A program made the position numbers and the translations under genes. The notes beneath the pieces are model-generated. The model had not been told where the DNA came from. It saw nothing but the letters and a program-made list of their open reading frames with translations, and did not search any database. Shown here in pieces: positions 9,468 to 18,604 of a stretch of DNA of 64,000 bases; position 1 is the stretch's first letter; every line of letters starts with the position of its first letter. The DNA is from Cellulosimicrobium sp. Marseille-Q4280 (GTDB lineage Bacteria; Actinomycetota; Actinomycetes; Actinomycetales; Cellulomonadaceae), in assembly GCF_943181405.1 (NCBI RefSeq), contig NZ_CALPBY010000007.1:310001-374000 (forward strand), given 5' to 3'.

Positions 9468-10388
9468 TCAGGACAGCAGCACCGCCGCGACGACGAGCAC
9501 GACCGGTGACGCGAGAGTCGTGACGAGGATCGTGTCCCGCGCGAGGATCTCGCCGCGGCCGAACCGCGCCGCGTAGTTGTAGACGTTCTGGGCCGACGGC
9601 AGCGCGGCGAGCGTCACGGCCGCGGCGACCGCGGCGTCGTCGAACCCGAACGCGAACCGCGCGACGACGAACACGACGAGCGGCATGACGAACAGCTTCA
9701 CGCCGCTCGCGACCCAGACCGCCGCGCGCGCCTCGCCGCGCCGCAACGGCCGCGTCCCGTGCAGCGACATGCCGAACGCGAGCAGGATCATCGGGATGGC
9801 CGCGCCGCCGAGGATGTCGAGCGGTGCCATGACGGCGACCGGTAGGGTCCAGCCCGTCAGCGAGACGACGGCGCCCGCGGCCGACCCGAGGATGATCGGG
9901 TTGCGCACCGGCTGCGCGAGGACGAACCGCCACGACATCCGGCCGCTCGTCGTCGCATCGAGCACGAGCAGGGCCACGGGCGCGAGGACGAGCAGCTGCA
10001 GCAGGATGACCGGCACGACGGCCGTCGCGTCGCCGAGCACGTAGACCGCGACGGGCAGGCCGATGTTGTTCGCGTTCACGTAGCCGGCGCCGACGGCACC
10101 GACCGTCGCCTCCGGCGCGGGCAGGCGCAGCCACAGGCGATTCACGAGGACGAACACGCCGGCGGCCACGACGGCGCCCACCGCCGCGACCGCCAGCGGC
10201 GCCTGGACGAGCGCCGCGACGTCGGCCCGCGCGAGCACCGTGAACAGCAGGGCCGGGCTCGCGACGAAGAACCCCACCTGGTTGAGCGCGGTCCTCGCGT
10301 CCGGGCCCCCGATGCGCAGCCGCGCGCACAGGTACCCAGCCGCGACGACCACGGCGATGATCGCGAAGCCGACCAGGACGTCCGTCAC
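9468..10388 (-). CDS. AEC family transporter (auxin efflux carrier type)
   Basis: This 306-residue membrane protein has about ten hydrophobic helices in two halves. Each half has a proline or asparagine break typical of the AEC family: GYVNANNIGLPVAVYVLG in the first and LAALPSAQNVYNYAARFG in the second. Bacterial AEC proteins move small carboxylates such as malate or malonate, or organic anions; the substrate here is not shown. The stop of the upstream DUF885 gene is 3 bases away, so the two are probably one transcript. Confidence 0.88.
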   Translation of the reverse strand: MTDVLVGFAIIAVVVAAGYLCARLRIGGPDARTALNQVGFFVASPALLFTVLARADVAALVQAPLAVAAVGAVVAAGVFVLVNRLWLRLPAPEATVGAVGAGYVNANNIGLPVAVYVLGDATAVVPVILLQLLVLAPVALLVLDATTSGRMSWRFVLAQPVRNPIILGSAAGAVVSLTGWTLPVAVMAPLDILGGAAIPMILLAFGMSLHGTRPLRRGEARAAVWVASGVKLFVMPLVVFVVARFAFGFDDAAVAAAVTLAALPSAQNVYNYAARFGRGEILARDTILVTTLASPVVLVVAAVLLS

Positions 10389-10391
10389 GCG

Positions 10392-12131
10392 TCAGGCCAG
10401 CGCGCCGCGCAGCACGTCCAGACCGACGGAGCCGAGGTTGAGCGCGCGCTCGTGGAACGCCTTGACGTCGAACGTCTCGCCGCGCGCCTCGGCGGCCGCA
10501 CGGGCGGCGTCGCGGGTCTGCTCCCACAGGCGCTGACCGACCTTGTACGACGGCGCCTGGCCCGCCCACCCGAGGTAGCGGTCGAGCTCGAAGCGGACGA
10601 ACGACTCGGGCATGTTGACGTTGGCCCGGAGGAACGTCCACGCCTTGTCCGCGTCCCAGGTCCCGCCACCCCACTCCTCGGGCGCCGGCAGACCGAGGTG
10701 GACCCCGATGTCGAGCACGACGCGCGCCGCGCGCATGCGCTGGGCGTCGAGCATCCCGAGCCGGTCGCCGTCGTCCTCGAGGAAGCCGAGGTCGGCCATG
10801 AGGCGCTCCGCGTACAGCGCCCAGCCCTCGCCGTGACCGGAGACCCAGCACGCGAGGCGGCGCCACGTGTTGAGCGTGGCGCGCGCGTACACCGCCTGGC
10901 CGCACTGGAGGTGGTGGCCGGGGACGCCCTCGTGGAAGACCGTCGTCTTCTCGCGCCACGTGTTGAACTCCGTGACGTCGGCGGGCACCGACCACCACAT
11001 GCGGCCCGGGCGCGAGAAGTCGTCGCTCGGGGGCGTGTAGTAGATCCCGCCGGTCTGGGTGGGCGCGATCATGCATTCGAGGTCGAGGACCGGTGCGGGG
11101 ATGTCGAAGTGCGTCCCGTTCAGCGCGGTGATCGCGGCGTCCGAGGTCTCCTGCATCCACGACCGGAGGGCGTCCGTCCCGCGCAGCGTCCGGGCGGGGT
11201 CGGCGTCGAGCGCGGCGACGGCGTCCTCGACGCTCGCGCCCGGACCCGCGATGCGCTGAGCGATCTCCTCCTGCTCCGCGACGACGCGCGCGAGCTCCTC
11301 GAGCCCCCACGCGTACGTCTCGTCGAGGTCGACCTCGGCACCGAGGAACGTGCGCGAGAGGAGCGCGTACCGCTCGCGCCCGACGGCGTCCTCGGTGCGC
11401 GCCTGCGGGGCGAGCGTCGTCTCGAGGAAGTCGGCGAGCCGCCCGTAGGCCTCGCGCGCCGCGGTGGCGCCGCGCTCGAGCTCGGCGCGCACGAGCGAGC
11501 ACGCCGAGGAGTCGTCGAGGACGGCCGCGGCCTCCTCGCCCTGGACGAAGGTCGTGAAGAACGAGGTCTGCGCGTCGGCGAGCTCGCGTGACTGCTGCAC
11601 GCCGATCCGCACCTGGCGGATCGCGGCGACGTTGCCACGGGACGCGGCCTCGGCGAGCGACGCCATGTACCCGTCCACCGCGCCGGGCAGCCCGTTGAGG
11701 CGCGCCGCGACGTTCTCCCACGCCTCGACCGTGCCCGTCGGCATGAGGTCGAACACGTCGCGCAGCTCCTGCACGGGTGACGCGATGTTGTTGAGGCTCG
11801 CGAGCGTCTCGCCGGCGTCGTGCAGCTCGAGCTGGAGACCGACGCGCTCGCGCATCGCGGCCAGGGTCACGCGGTCGACGTCGTCGACCGGCTCGAGGCC
11901 GTCGAGCTCGCGCAGCACCGCGCGGTCGGCCTCGGCGCGGGCCTCGTGGCCGGCGGGGGACAGGTCGGTCACGAGGTGGTCGTACCCGGTGAGGCCCATC
12001 GCCGTCGCCTGGAACGGGTCGAGCTCCGCGAGACGTGTCGTGTAGGCCTCGGCGACGGCGTCGATCGCGGTCGGCTCGCGGGTCACGGCGGGAGCGGCGG
12101 CAGGGTTACCGGAAGGGGTGGTGTCGGTCAC
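10392..12131 (-). CDS. DUF885 domain protein, predicted metallopeptidase-like
   Basis: This 579-residue protein fits the DUF885 family, which has a metallopeptidase-like fold. A zinc-binding type motif HEGVPGHHLQ lies at about residues 402-411, followed by a helix with SGHGEGWALYAERLM that supplies the expected third ligand glutamate region. It lacks a signal peptide and is probably cytoplasmic. The first 20 residues are a low-complexity tail. The GTG start at 12131 is 7 bases after a TAGGCT box (12144-12139), so transcription may be leaderless. Actual peptidase activity in this family is largely inferred. Confidence 0.9.
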   Translation of the reverse strand: MTDTTPSGNPAAAPAVTREPTAIDAVAEAYTTRLAELDPFQATAMGLTGYDHLVTDLSPAGHEARAEADRAVLRELDGLEPVDDVDRVTLAAMRERVGLQLELHDAGETLASLNNIASPVQELRDVFDLMPTGTVEAWENVAARLNGLPGAVDGYMASLAEAASRGNVAAIRQVRIGVQQSRELADAQTSFFTTFVQGEEAAAVLDDSSACSLVRAELERGATAAREAYGRLADFLETTLAPQARTEDAVGRERYALLSRTFLGAEVDLDETYAWGLEELARVVAEQEEIAQRIAGPGASVEDAVAALDADPARTLRGTDALRSWMQETSDAAITALNGTHFDIPAPVLDLECMIAPTQTGGIYYTPPSDDFSRPGRMWWSVPADVTEFNTWREKTTVFHEGVPGHHLQCGQAVYARATLNTWRRLACWVSGHGEGWALYAERLMADLGFLEDDGDRLGMLDAQRMRAARVVLDIGVHLGLPAPEEWGGGTWDADKAWTFLRANVNMPESFVRFELDRYLGWAGQAPSYKVGQRLWEQTRDAARAAAEARGETFDVKAFHERALNLGSVGLDVLRGALA

Positions 12132-12173
12132 GCCGCAGAGCCTACTCGCGCCGGCCCGGCCGCCTGCAGGTGG

Positions 12174-12899
12174 TCAGGCGCCGGGGCCCTGGTCCGGCGG
12201 CGCCTCGTGCCCGGCCGTGTGCGCGTCGCCGTCCCCGTCGGGCGTCCCCAGCGCGGCGAGGAGGTCGTCCGCCCAGTCCCGGTGGTAGCGCACGAGCAGG
12301 ACGCCCGTGGCGTCCTCGTCGTCCCGAGCGTGCCAGACGGCGAGCGGGTCGCCTGCGCGCGGGCCGACGACCCCCGCCGGCACGACGACGCGCACCGGCC
12401 GGGAGAAGGTGTCGCCCGACGCGGGGGTCACGGTGAGAAGGCCGGCGACCGGAGCGGTCGTCGGTGGTGCCGACGGCGACGGCTCGGCGTCGCGTCGAGC
12501 GTCCGTGCCTCTGCCCGGCACCGGGCCCGTGGGCGTGAACGTGCCCGTCGCGCGGACCGGTGCGTCGAGCAGCGCCCGACGTCCCCGTCCGAACGCGGCC
12601 GCGCCGCGGTCGTCCAGGTAGCGCACGAGCGCGAGGAGCGCGGTCACGGCCAGCCCGATCGTCGCGGCGACGACGACGGCCTCAGGCACGGGCCAGTCGC
12701 GGCCGGCCGCGAGGCGCTGGTAGACGATGAGGGCGACCGTGGGGACGAACGCGACCGCCCAGCCCCAGCGCCGCCAGGCGGCGACCCGGTCGGGCGTGGG
12801 GAGCGACGTCGGGTCGGTCTCCACCGCGTCCGGGGACGCCGGGAGCTCGACCAGGACCGAGCGCACGGGCAGCCGGCGGACGCGCGCGCCGGCGCTCAC
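12174..12899 (-). CDS. Hypothetical membrane protein
   Basis: This 241-residue protein has two predicted membrane helices at about residues 45-62 and 72-95, then a soluble C-terminal half. The C-terminal half has a proline-rich linker and a segment RPVRVVVPAGVVGPRAGDPL that may form a small beta domain. The GTG start at 12899 overlaps the accE stop (GTGA), which indicates translational coupling; an upstream ATG would run through accE and was rejected. No family was recognised. Its coupling to accE may be chance operon growth rather than a shared function. Confidence 0.72.
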   Translation of the reverse strand: MSAGARVRRLPVRSVLVELPASPDAVETDPTSLPTPDRVAAWRRWGWAVAFVPTVALIVYQRLAAGRDWPVPEAVVVAATIGLAVTALLALVRYLDDRGAAAFGRGRRALLDAPVRATGTFTPTGPVPGRGTDARRDAEPSPSAPPTTAPVAGLLTVTPASGDTFSRPVRVVVPAGVVGPRAGDPLAVWHARDDEDATGVLLVRYHRDWADDLLAALGTPDGDGDAHTAGHEAPPDQGPGA

Positions 12900-13150
12900 G
12901 AGTGCAGGCTCCAGCGCCACGCGTCCGCGTTGTGACGGCCCGACCGGCCGCCGAAGTTCTTCGCCGTCGCCCCGGCCCCGGTGCCGCGCAGCCCGCGGAC
13001 GCGGTTGGTCCACTCCGCGACGGGTGCGACGTCGTCGGGCAGGTCCGACGCCGCGGCAGCGGCCGCGAGGCCCGCGACCAGCGCCGCGACCTCGACCTCG
13101 TCAGGCGTGCCGCGCACGACGCGCACGCTGGCACCGCGCTCCTCGGTCAC
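12896..13150 (-). CDS. accE: Acyl-CoA carboxylase epsilon subunit
   Basis: This 84-residue protein has the short epsilon-subunit pattern: an N-terminal SVRVVRGTPDEVEVAALVAG segment and a C-terminal W-rich tail, NADAWRWSLHS. Epsilon subunits bind the beta subunit and stimulate actinobacterial acetyl/propionyl-CoA carboxylases. The tail tryptophans and the V-R-G-x-P-x-x-E-E-like start are the basis of the call. It begins at GTG 13150 and overlaps the preceding gene by 4 bases and the following one by 4 bases. In related genomes accE lies directly after the beta gene; here one hypothetical gene intervenes. Confidence 0.88.
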   Translation of the reverse strand: MTEERGASVRVVRGTPDEVEVAALVAGLAAAAAASDLPDDVAPVAEWTNRVRGLRGTGAGATAKNFGGRSGRHNADAWRWSLHS

Positions 13151-13692
13151 CGGCCGCCCTCCGTCCCGTCGTCCTCGTCGTCCAGGTCGTCGAGCGCGTC
13201 GCCGCGCGACGCCGTCCACTCCACGACGTCGAAGCCCGAGTCCACGAGCCGCGCGACCACGGCGGAGCCGGCGTCGTCGAGGAGGCCGACCACGTCGTCG
13301 AGACCGACGTCCGTCGTCCCCGCCGGCGGTGCGACGACGAACCCGAGGTAGAACTCCTCCGCCACCTCGTCGCGCGACGTCTCGTCCCGCGGCGCGGCGT
13401 CCTCCTCGCCCTCCTCGGGCTCCCACACCGACGACGTGAGGTCGGGGTGCATGCCGAGCGACCCGTGCAGCGCGTCGAACAGGCGCGCGTTGAGCGTCCC
13501 GACCCGCTCCTCGAGCGCGAGGATGCGCGGGTCCTCGTCGGCCTCGTGCGCGCCGAACTCCGCGCGCACACCGACCGCTGCCCCGACGTACTCGTGCAGC
13601 GCCGCCGCGAGAGCGTCGACCGCTGCGTGCATCGGCGCCGGGTCGACCGAACCCAGCGGGGCCGGTCCGTGCGTCGCGTCCTCGTGGCTCAT
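13147..13692 (-). CDS. Hypothetical acidic protein between accD-type gene and accE
   Basis: This 181-residue, strongly acidic protein has no membrane segment. The N-terminal half is helical (MHAAVDALAAALHEYVGAAV). The C-terminal half has EEFYLGFVVAPPAGTTDVG and ends with a low-complexity aspartate run. It is coupled to accE by a 4-base overlap (GTGA-type) and follows the beta-subunit gene after a 49-base gap, so it is likely part of the carboxylase transcript. No family was recognised, and a structural or regulatory role with the carboxylase is only a suggestion. Confidence 0.72.
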   Translation of the reverse strand: MSHEDATHGPAPLGSVDPAPMHAAVDALAAALHEYVGAAVGVRAEFGAHEADEDPRILALEERVGTLNARLFDALHGSLGMHPDLTSSVWEPEEGEEDAAPRDETSRDEVAEEFYLGFVVAPPAGTTDVGLDDVVGLLDDAGSAVVARLVDSGFDVVEWTASRGDALDDLDDEDDGTEGGR

Positions 13693-13741
13693 GCGTGCTC
13701 CCTCCGCGTCGTGCGTCCGTCGTCCAGGTTCCCGGCGGCGC

Positions 13742-15373
13742 TCACAGCGGGATGTTCCCGTGCTTCTTCGGGGGCAGGCTCGCGCGCTTCGTGCGCAGCG
13801 CCCGCAGCGCGCGCACGACCTGCACGCGCGTCTCCGACGGCCGGATCACCGCGTCGACGTAGCCGCGCTCCGCGGCGTCCCACGGGTTGACGATCGCGTC
13901 CTCGTACTCCGCGACGAGGCGCGCGCGCTCGGCGTCCACGTCCTCGCCGGCGTCGGCCGCCCGCTTGAGCGCCGCACGCTGGAGGATGTTCACCGCGCCG
14001 CCGGCGCCCATGACGGCGACCTGCGCCGTCGGCCACGCGAGGTTGACGTCCGCGCCCAGCTGCTTGGAGCCCATGACGATGTACGCGCCGCCGTACGCCT
14101 TGCGCGTGATGACCGTGACGAGCGGGACGGTGGCCTCGGCGTACGCGTAGATGAGCTTCGCGCCGCGGCGGATGATGCCCTGGTGCTCCTGGTCGACGCC
14201 CGGGAGGAACCCGGGGACGTCGACGAGCGTGAGCACCGGGATGTTGAACGCGTCGCACGTCCGCACGAACCGCGCCGCCTTCTCCGCGGCGTCGATGTCG
14301 AGCGTCCCGGCCATCGACAGCGGCTGGTTCGCGACCACGCCCACCGACTGGCCCTCGACGTGCCCGAACCCGACGACGACGTTCTTCGCGAACAGAGGCT
14401 GCACCTCGAGGAACGCGCCCTCGTCGAGCACGTGCTCGATCACCGTGCGCATGTCGTACGGCTGGGAGTCCGAGTCCGGGACCAGGGCGTCGAGCTCGAG
14501 GTCCTCGTCGGTGACCTCGAGCTCGGTGTCCTCCGGCGGGAACGACGGCGCGTCCGACAGGTTGTTCTGCGGCAGGTACGAGACGAGGTGGCGCACGTAG
14601 TCGATCGCGTCGTCCTCGTCGGCCCCCAGGTAGTGCGCGACACCGGACGTCGAGTTGTGCGTCAGCGCGCCGCCGAGCTCCTCGAAGCCCACGTCCTCGC
14701 CCGTCACGGCCCGGATCACGTCGGGGCCCGTGATGAACATGTTCGACGTCTTGTCCGCCATGACGATGAAGTCCGTCAGGGCGGGGGAGTAGACGGCACC
14801 GCCCGCGCTCGGGCCGAGGATGAGCGAGATCTGCGGGATCACGCCCGACGACGCGACGTTGCGCCGGAAGATCTCCGCGAACTGCGTGAGCGCCGCGACG
14901 CCCTCCTGGATGCGTGCGCCGCCGCCGTCGCTGATGCCGATCAGGGGGACGCCCGTCCGCAGCGCGAGGTCCTGCACCTTCGTGATCTTCTGGCCGTGCA
15001 CCTCGCCGAGGCTCCCGCCGAACACCGTGAAGTCCTGGCTGTAGACGCACACCTGGCGGCCGTCGATCGTGCCGTGCCCGACGACGACGCCGTCGCCCGC
15101 GAGCCGCTTCTTCTCCAGACCGAAGTTGACGGAGCGGTGCTTCGCGAACGCGTCGAGCTCGACGAAGCTCCCCTCGTCGAGCAGCGCATCGATGCGCTCG
15201 CGCGCCGTCTTCTTGCCGCGCGCGTGCTGCTTCTCCCGCGCCGCCTCCTCGGGGACTGTCGTCGCCTCGGCGCGGCGGCGGTCCAGGTCGGCGAGCTTCG
15301 CCGCCGTCCCGGTGAGGTGCGAGGCGTCGCCGTCGGTCGTCACGTGCGCGTCGGTCGTGGCAGGTTCGGTCAC
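13742..15373 (-). CDS. pccB: Acyl-CoA carboxylase beta subunit (propionyl/acetyl-CoA)
   Basis: This 543-residue carboxyltransferase has both halves of the crotonase-like fold. The oxyanion-hole glycine motifs are visible: [20 protein letters not shown] and [17 protein letters not shown] in the N half, and [13 protein letters not shown] in the C half. It moves CO2 from carboxybiotin to acetyl- or propionyl-CoA. The GTG at 15373 was chosen because it gives the family N-terminus and is 7 bases after a TAGGCT box (15386-15381). Partners in the window are the alpha subunit (4961-6766) and epsilon subunit (12896-13150). Substrate preference cannot be told from motifs alone. Confidence 0.95.
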   Translation of the reverse strand: MTEPATTDAHVTTDGDASHLTGTAAKLADLDRRRAEATTVPEEAAREKQHARGKKTARERIDALLDEGSFVELDAFAKHRSVNFGLEKKRLAGDGVVVGHGTIDGRQVCVYSQDFTVFGGSLGEVHGQKITKVQDLALRTGVPLIGISDGGGARIQEGVAALTQFAEIFRRNVASSGVIPQISLILGPSAGGAVYSPALTDFIVMADKTSNMFITGPDVIRAVTGEDVGFEELGGALTHNSTSGVAHYLGADEDDAIDYVRHLVSYLPQNNLSDAPSFPPEDTELEVTDEDLELDALVPDSDSQPYDMRTVIEHVLDEGAFLEVQPLFAKNVVVGFGHVEGQSVGVVANQPLSMAGTLDIDAAEKAARFVRTCDAFNIPVLTLVDVPGFLPGVDQEHQGIIRRGAKLIYAYAEATVPLVTVITRKAYGGAYIVMGSKQLGADVNLAWPTAQVAVMGAGGAVNILQRAALKRAADAGEDVDAERARLVAEYEDAIVNPWDAAERGYVDAVIRPSETRVQVVRALRALRTKRASLPPKKHGNIPL

Positions 15374-15555
15374 GACGTCGAGCCTAGTTGGTGGGTCCGA
15401 CCACCTCGATGCGGTCGTCACCAGCGCGATGGGGGCGGGCGTTGGTGGGTCTCGACAAGCGGGAAGGTCGGGTCCCGCCCACCCCGACCTCGTCCGTCGG
15501 CTCGCTCTCAGGACCGTCGACGTGCCCGCAGCCGCTGGTGAGGGAGGATGGCGGG

Positions 15556-16536
15556 ATGGTGAGCGTGCCCGACGGCGAGTCCCGGCAGGACGACGCGGTC
15601 CGCCCCGCGCTGCGGGCGGAGTTCCTGCGCGAGCTGCTCGTCCGGCCCGCGGGCCCGCTCGCACGGCTCGAGGTCGTCGAGGAGTCGACGTCGACGAACG
15701 CCGAGCTCGCGAAGGCCGTCGCCGCGGACCCGGGCGCGTGGCCGGCGCCGGCGCTGCTCGTCGCGGAGCACCAGGGCGTCGGGCGGGGCCGGCTCGGGCG
15801 GTCGTGGACGACGCCGCCCCGAGCGGCGCTCCTCGGCTCGCTGCTCCTGCGCCCCGACGTGCCGCGCGAGGCGCTGAGCTGGCTGCCGCTGCTCGCCGGG
15901 CTGGCGACGGTCCGGGCGCTGCGCGCGACGGCCGGCGTCGACGCCGTCGTGAAGTGGCCCAACGACGTGCTCGTCCCGGACCCCGGCGCCGTGTCAGGGC
16001 CCCAGGTCACCCCGGTGTCGTCCCGTCCTGACACCACGGCGGACCTCGGTGGCGTGTCAGGGCCGAAGGTCACCCCGGTGTCGTCCCGCCCTGACACGCC
16101 GCGGCCGTTGCTCAAGGTCGCCGGGATCCTCGCCGAGGTCCTGCCCGACGGGGGCGTCGTCGTCGGCGTCGGCCTCAACGTGACCCAGGCGCGGGACGAG
16201 CTGCCCGTGCCGACGGCGACGTCGCTCGCTCTCGCCGGCGCCGCGACGACAGATCGCGAGGTGCTCCTCGTCGCGCTCGAGGAGGCGTTCCACGAGGTCG
16301 TGGTCCGCTGGCAGGACGCCGGCGGGGACGCGGCCGCCGCGGGCCTCGACGCCGATCTCCTCCGGGTCTGCGCCACGATCGGCACGCGCGTCCGCGTCGA
16401 GCGCGTCGGCGGGGACGAGTCCGTCGGGACCGCGACCGGGCTCGCTCCCGACGGCGGACTCGTCGTCCGGCACGACGACGGCACCACGAGCGTCCAGCAC
16501 AGCGGCGACGTCCACCACCTGCGGCCACACGCCTGA
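15556..16536 (+). CDS. birA: Biotin--[acetyl-CoA-carboxylase] ligase with repeat-derived insertion
   Basis: This 326-residue biotin protein ligase shows the family motifs [10 protein letters not shown], the biotinyl-AMP loop [11 protein letters not shown], and KWPNDVLV at about residues 135-142. It attaches biotin to the carrier lysine of the carboxylase alpha subunit. There is no N-terminal DNA-binding domain, so it is the monofunctional type. Between KWPNDVLV and the conserved KVAGILAEV there is an unusual insert of about 36 residues (about 146-181). The insert is encoded by two copies of a 44-bp palindrome and reads [15 protein letters not shown] twice. The AGGGAGG site 8 bases before the ATG supports the start. 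Confidence 0.93.
   Translation: MVSVPDGESRQDDAVRPALRAEFLRELLVRPAGPLARLEVVEESTSTNAELAKAVAADPGAWPAPALLVAEHQGVGRGRLGRSWTTPPRAALLGSLLLRPDVPREALSWLPLLAGLATVRALRATAGVDAVVKWPNDVLVPDPGAVSGPQVTPVSSRPDTTADLGGVSGPKVTPVSSRPDTPRPLLKVAGILAEVLPDGGVVVGVGLNVTQARDELPVPTATSLALAGAATTDREVLLVALEEAFHEVVVRWQDAGGDAAAAGLDADLLRVCATIGTRVRVERVGGDESVGTATGLAPDGGLVVRHDDGTTSVQHSGDVHHLRPHA
15991..16097 (+). repeat. Two in-frame 44-bp palindromic repeats inside birA
   Basis: Copy 1 is 15991-16034 and copy 2 is 16054-16097, separated by 19 bases. Copy 2 has perfect 9-bp ends, GTGTCAGGG and CCCTGACAC; copy 1 differs at one base in the right end. The copies share most of their 26-bp centre, including GGTCACCCCGGTGTCGTCCC. The start-to-start distance is 63 bases, an exact number of codons, so the ligase frame is kept. 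The shape fits a REP/MITE-like repeat that has entered a coding loop and duplicated. No other copy was noticed by eye in the window. Confidence 0.85.
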
Positions 16537-16601
16537 CCGGCCGTGACCCGCGGCCGCAGGGTCCGATCACCGCCGGGACTGCCCGGTCGTAGGATCGCGG
16601 G

Positions 16602-17699
16602 GTGCCCGAGGAGAACGACGCCGCAGCCCGGAACGACGAGACGACCGCCGACGATGCCACCGCCCCTGCCGACGCCGACGTCGCCGACGGCGGGGGCGCG
16701 GCGACGGAGGCCGTCCTCGACGAGGCGCTGCTCGGCGGTCCCCGCACCCTCACGCTCGAGCGTCTCGCACAGCGTGCCGGCGTCGACGAGACCCGGGTGC
16801 GTGCCTACTGGCAAGCCCTCGGACTGCCGATCACGGAGGGCGAGGAACGCGCCTTCACCGAGCTGGACGCGCAGGCGCTCGCGGACGTCTTCGCGTTCTC
16901 CGGGTCCGAGCAGCTCGACGACCGCGCGCTGACGACCCTCATCCGCTCCACCGGGCACACGACCGAACGCCTCGTGCTGTGGCAGGTCGAGGCCCTCGTC
17001 GAGCACCTGACACGCCGGTTCGACCTCGACGACACGAGCGCGCGGCTGCTCGTCCTCGACCGCCTGCCCGACCTCGCCCCGGTCCTGGAGGAGCAGCTCC
17101 TGCACGCGTGGCGGCGCCAGCTCGCCGCGGTCGCGGGGCGGTTCGCGGTCGAGTTCTCGCAGGCACGCGACACGGCCGTCGACGAGCACGCGCTCCCGCT
17201 GCCGCGCGCCGTCGGGTTCGCGGACATCGTGTCGTTCACGCAGCGCACGCGCGGCCTCGGGTCGAGCGAGCTCGCCGAGTTCGTCCAGCTCTTCGAGACC
17301 AGCGCGCGCGACGTCATCACGGCCGCCGGCGGCCGGGTCGTCAAGACGATCGGCGACGCGGTCCTCTACGTCGCGGACGACGTCGCCACGGGTGCGCGGG
17401 TCGCGCTCGGCCTGGCGGCGGCGGGAGGGCGCGAGGAGGACGTCGACGTGCCGCCGGTCCGTGTGAGCCTCGTGTGGGGGCGCGTGCTGTCGCGCTTCGG
17501 CGACGTGTTCGGGCCGAGCGTGAACCTCGCGGCCCGCCTCGTGGACATCGCCGACCCGACGACGGTGCTCGTCGACCGCGACACCGCGGGCATGCTCGCG
17601 CGCGACCAGCGGTTCGCGCTCACCGCGCAGCCCGAGCGCGAGGTCCAGGGACTCGGCACGATCGAGCCCGTCCGGCTCCAGTGGGCCTACCGGGGCTGA
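16602..17699 (+). CDS. Class III adenylate/guanylate cyclase domain protein
   Basis: This 365-residue protein has an N-terminal helical region (about 45-190) and a C-terminal class III cyclase domain. The metal-binding FADIVSFTQRTRG, the VKTIGDAVLYVADD hairpin and the FGPSVNLAARLVDIADP substrate segment are present, so both metal aspartates and the transition-state asparagine/arginine region look intact. It should make cAMP from ATP in the cytoplasm; the N-terminal part resembles a MerR-like or autoinhibitory module. It follows birA, as it does in other actinobacteria. The GTG start is 6 bases after TAGGAT (16590-16595), suggesting a leaderless message. Confidence 0.9.
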   Translation: MPEENDAAARNDETTADDATAPADADVADGGGAATEAVLDEALLGGPRTLTLERLAQRAGVDETRVRAYWQALGLPITEGEERAFTELDAQALADVFAFSGSEQLDDRALTTLIRSTGHTTERLVLWQVEALVEHLTRRFDLDDTSARLLVLDRLPDLAPVLEEQLLHAWRRQLAAVAGRFAVEFSQARDTAVDEHALPLPRAVGFADIVSFTQRTRGLGSSELAEFVQLFETSARDVITAAGGRVVKTIGDAVLYVADDVATGARVALGLAAAGGREEDVDVPPVRVSLVWGRVLSRFGDVFGPSVNLAARLVDIADPTTVLVDRDTAGMLARDQRFALTAQPEREVQGLGTIEPVRLQWAYRG

Positions 17700-17703
17700 G
17701 AGC

Positions 17704-18468
17704 TCAGACCGGGGCGAGCAGCCCGGGGCCGTCGTTCGCGACGGTGTTGACCAGGGTCGGCACCTCGCGCGCCACCATCGGGACGTCGTCGTGCGGACCG
17801 CCGAGGCCGAGCAGGTCGGCGGCGCCCTTCGCGTCGACCGCCGGGTCGAGCCACGCGTCCCAGGCGTCCGGGGGCAGGACGAGCGGCATCCGGTCGTGGA
17901 TCTCGGCGAGGTACGGCGCGGCGTCGGTCGTCACGATGGTCGTCGACACGAGCCAGCGGTCGGGGTCGTCGTCCGCCTTGGTCCGGTCGCGCCAGAACTC
18001 GTACAGGCCGGCGAACGCCGCGCCGCGCCCCTCGCCGGGCTCGATGTAGTACGGCTGCTTGGGGGTCTTCCCGCGCCGTGGGCGGGCCTCGTCGCCCGCC
18101 GGGGACGCGCCGTCGGGCAGGGGACGCCACTCGTAGTAGCCGTCGGCGGGGACGAGGCAGCGGCGGACGCCGAAGGGCTTCGCGAACGCGGGCTTGTCGA
18201 GGATCGTCTCGGCCCGCGCGTTGATCATGCGCGCGCCGCCCGCGGGGCTCTTCGACCACGACGGCACGAGCCCCCAGCGGGCGACGCGCAGCGAGCGCCG
18301 CACCTCGCCCGTGTCCTTGGCGGCGCGCTCGACGACGATCCGCACGGGATCCGTCGGGGCGAGGTTCCACGACGGGGGCAGGAGCCGGGCGTCGTCGGCC
18401 AGGTCGGCGACGGCGAACTCGTCGGCGAGGTCCTGGGCGTCCCGGAAGGAGGCGTAGCGTCCGCACAT
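17704..18468 (-). CDS. SRAP domain protein (HMCES/YedK-like)
   Basis: This 254-residue protein begins MCGRYASF, with the catalytic cysteine at position 2 that crosslinks to abasic sites in single-stranded DNA. Other family elements are WNLAPTDPVRIV, the NARAETI segment and RCLVPADGYYEW. The active-site His region is EIHDRMPLVL. SRAP proteins shield abasic sites during replication. An in-frame upstream extension to 18822 would place the cysteine internally, so the ATG at 18468 is right. The stop is only 4 bases from the convergent cyclase gene. Confidence 0.93.
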   Translation of the reverse strand: MCGRYASFRDAQDLADEFAVADLADDARLLPPSWNLAPTDPVRIVVERAAKDTGEVRRSLRVARWGLVPSWSKSPAGGARMINARAETILDKPAFAKPFGVRRCLVPADGYYEWRPLPDGASPAGDEARPRRGKTPKQPYYIEPGEGRGAAFAGLYEFWRDRTKADDDPDRWLVSTTIVTTDAAPYLAEIHDRMPLVLPPDAWDAWLDPAVDAKGAADLLGLGGPHDDVPMVAREVPTLVNTVANDGPGLLAPV

Positions 18469-18568
18469 GCTTCCAGGGTGCCGCACGGCGCCCACACCCG
18501 GCACACACCCGGCACGGCCGCGGCCGCTCGGCCGCTCGGCAGGGAGAGGCGAATCACGTCGCCCGGGG

Positions 18569-18585
18569 CGATCATGTCGTGATCG
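18569..18585. promoter_or_regulatory. Inverted repeat upstream of the Bcr/CflA-type exporter gene
   Basis: The sequence CGATCA-TGTCG-TGATCG is a perfect 6-bp inverted repeat. It lies 19 bases before the start codon at 18605 and just before the probable -10 box TACGAT (18592-18597). The position fits an operator for a repressor of the exporter, but no regulator gene is adjacent. This is an inference from symmetry and position only. Confidence 0.4.
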
Positions 18586-18604
18586 AATCGATACGATACC
18601 CCCC

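Noticed and set aside
9175-11721. Very long reverse-strand open frame of 848 codons over the AEC and DUF885 genes
   Set aside because: It is a GC-driven shadow frame: arginine- and glycine-rich, no family motifs, and it crosses two well-supported genes in another frame.
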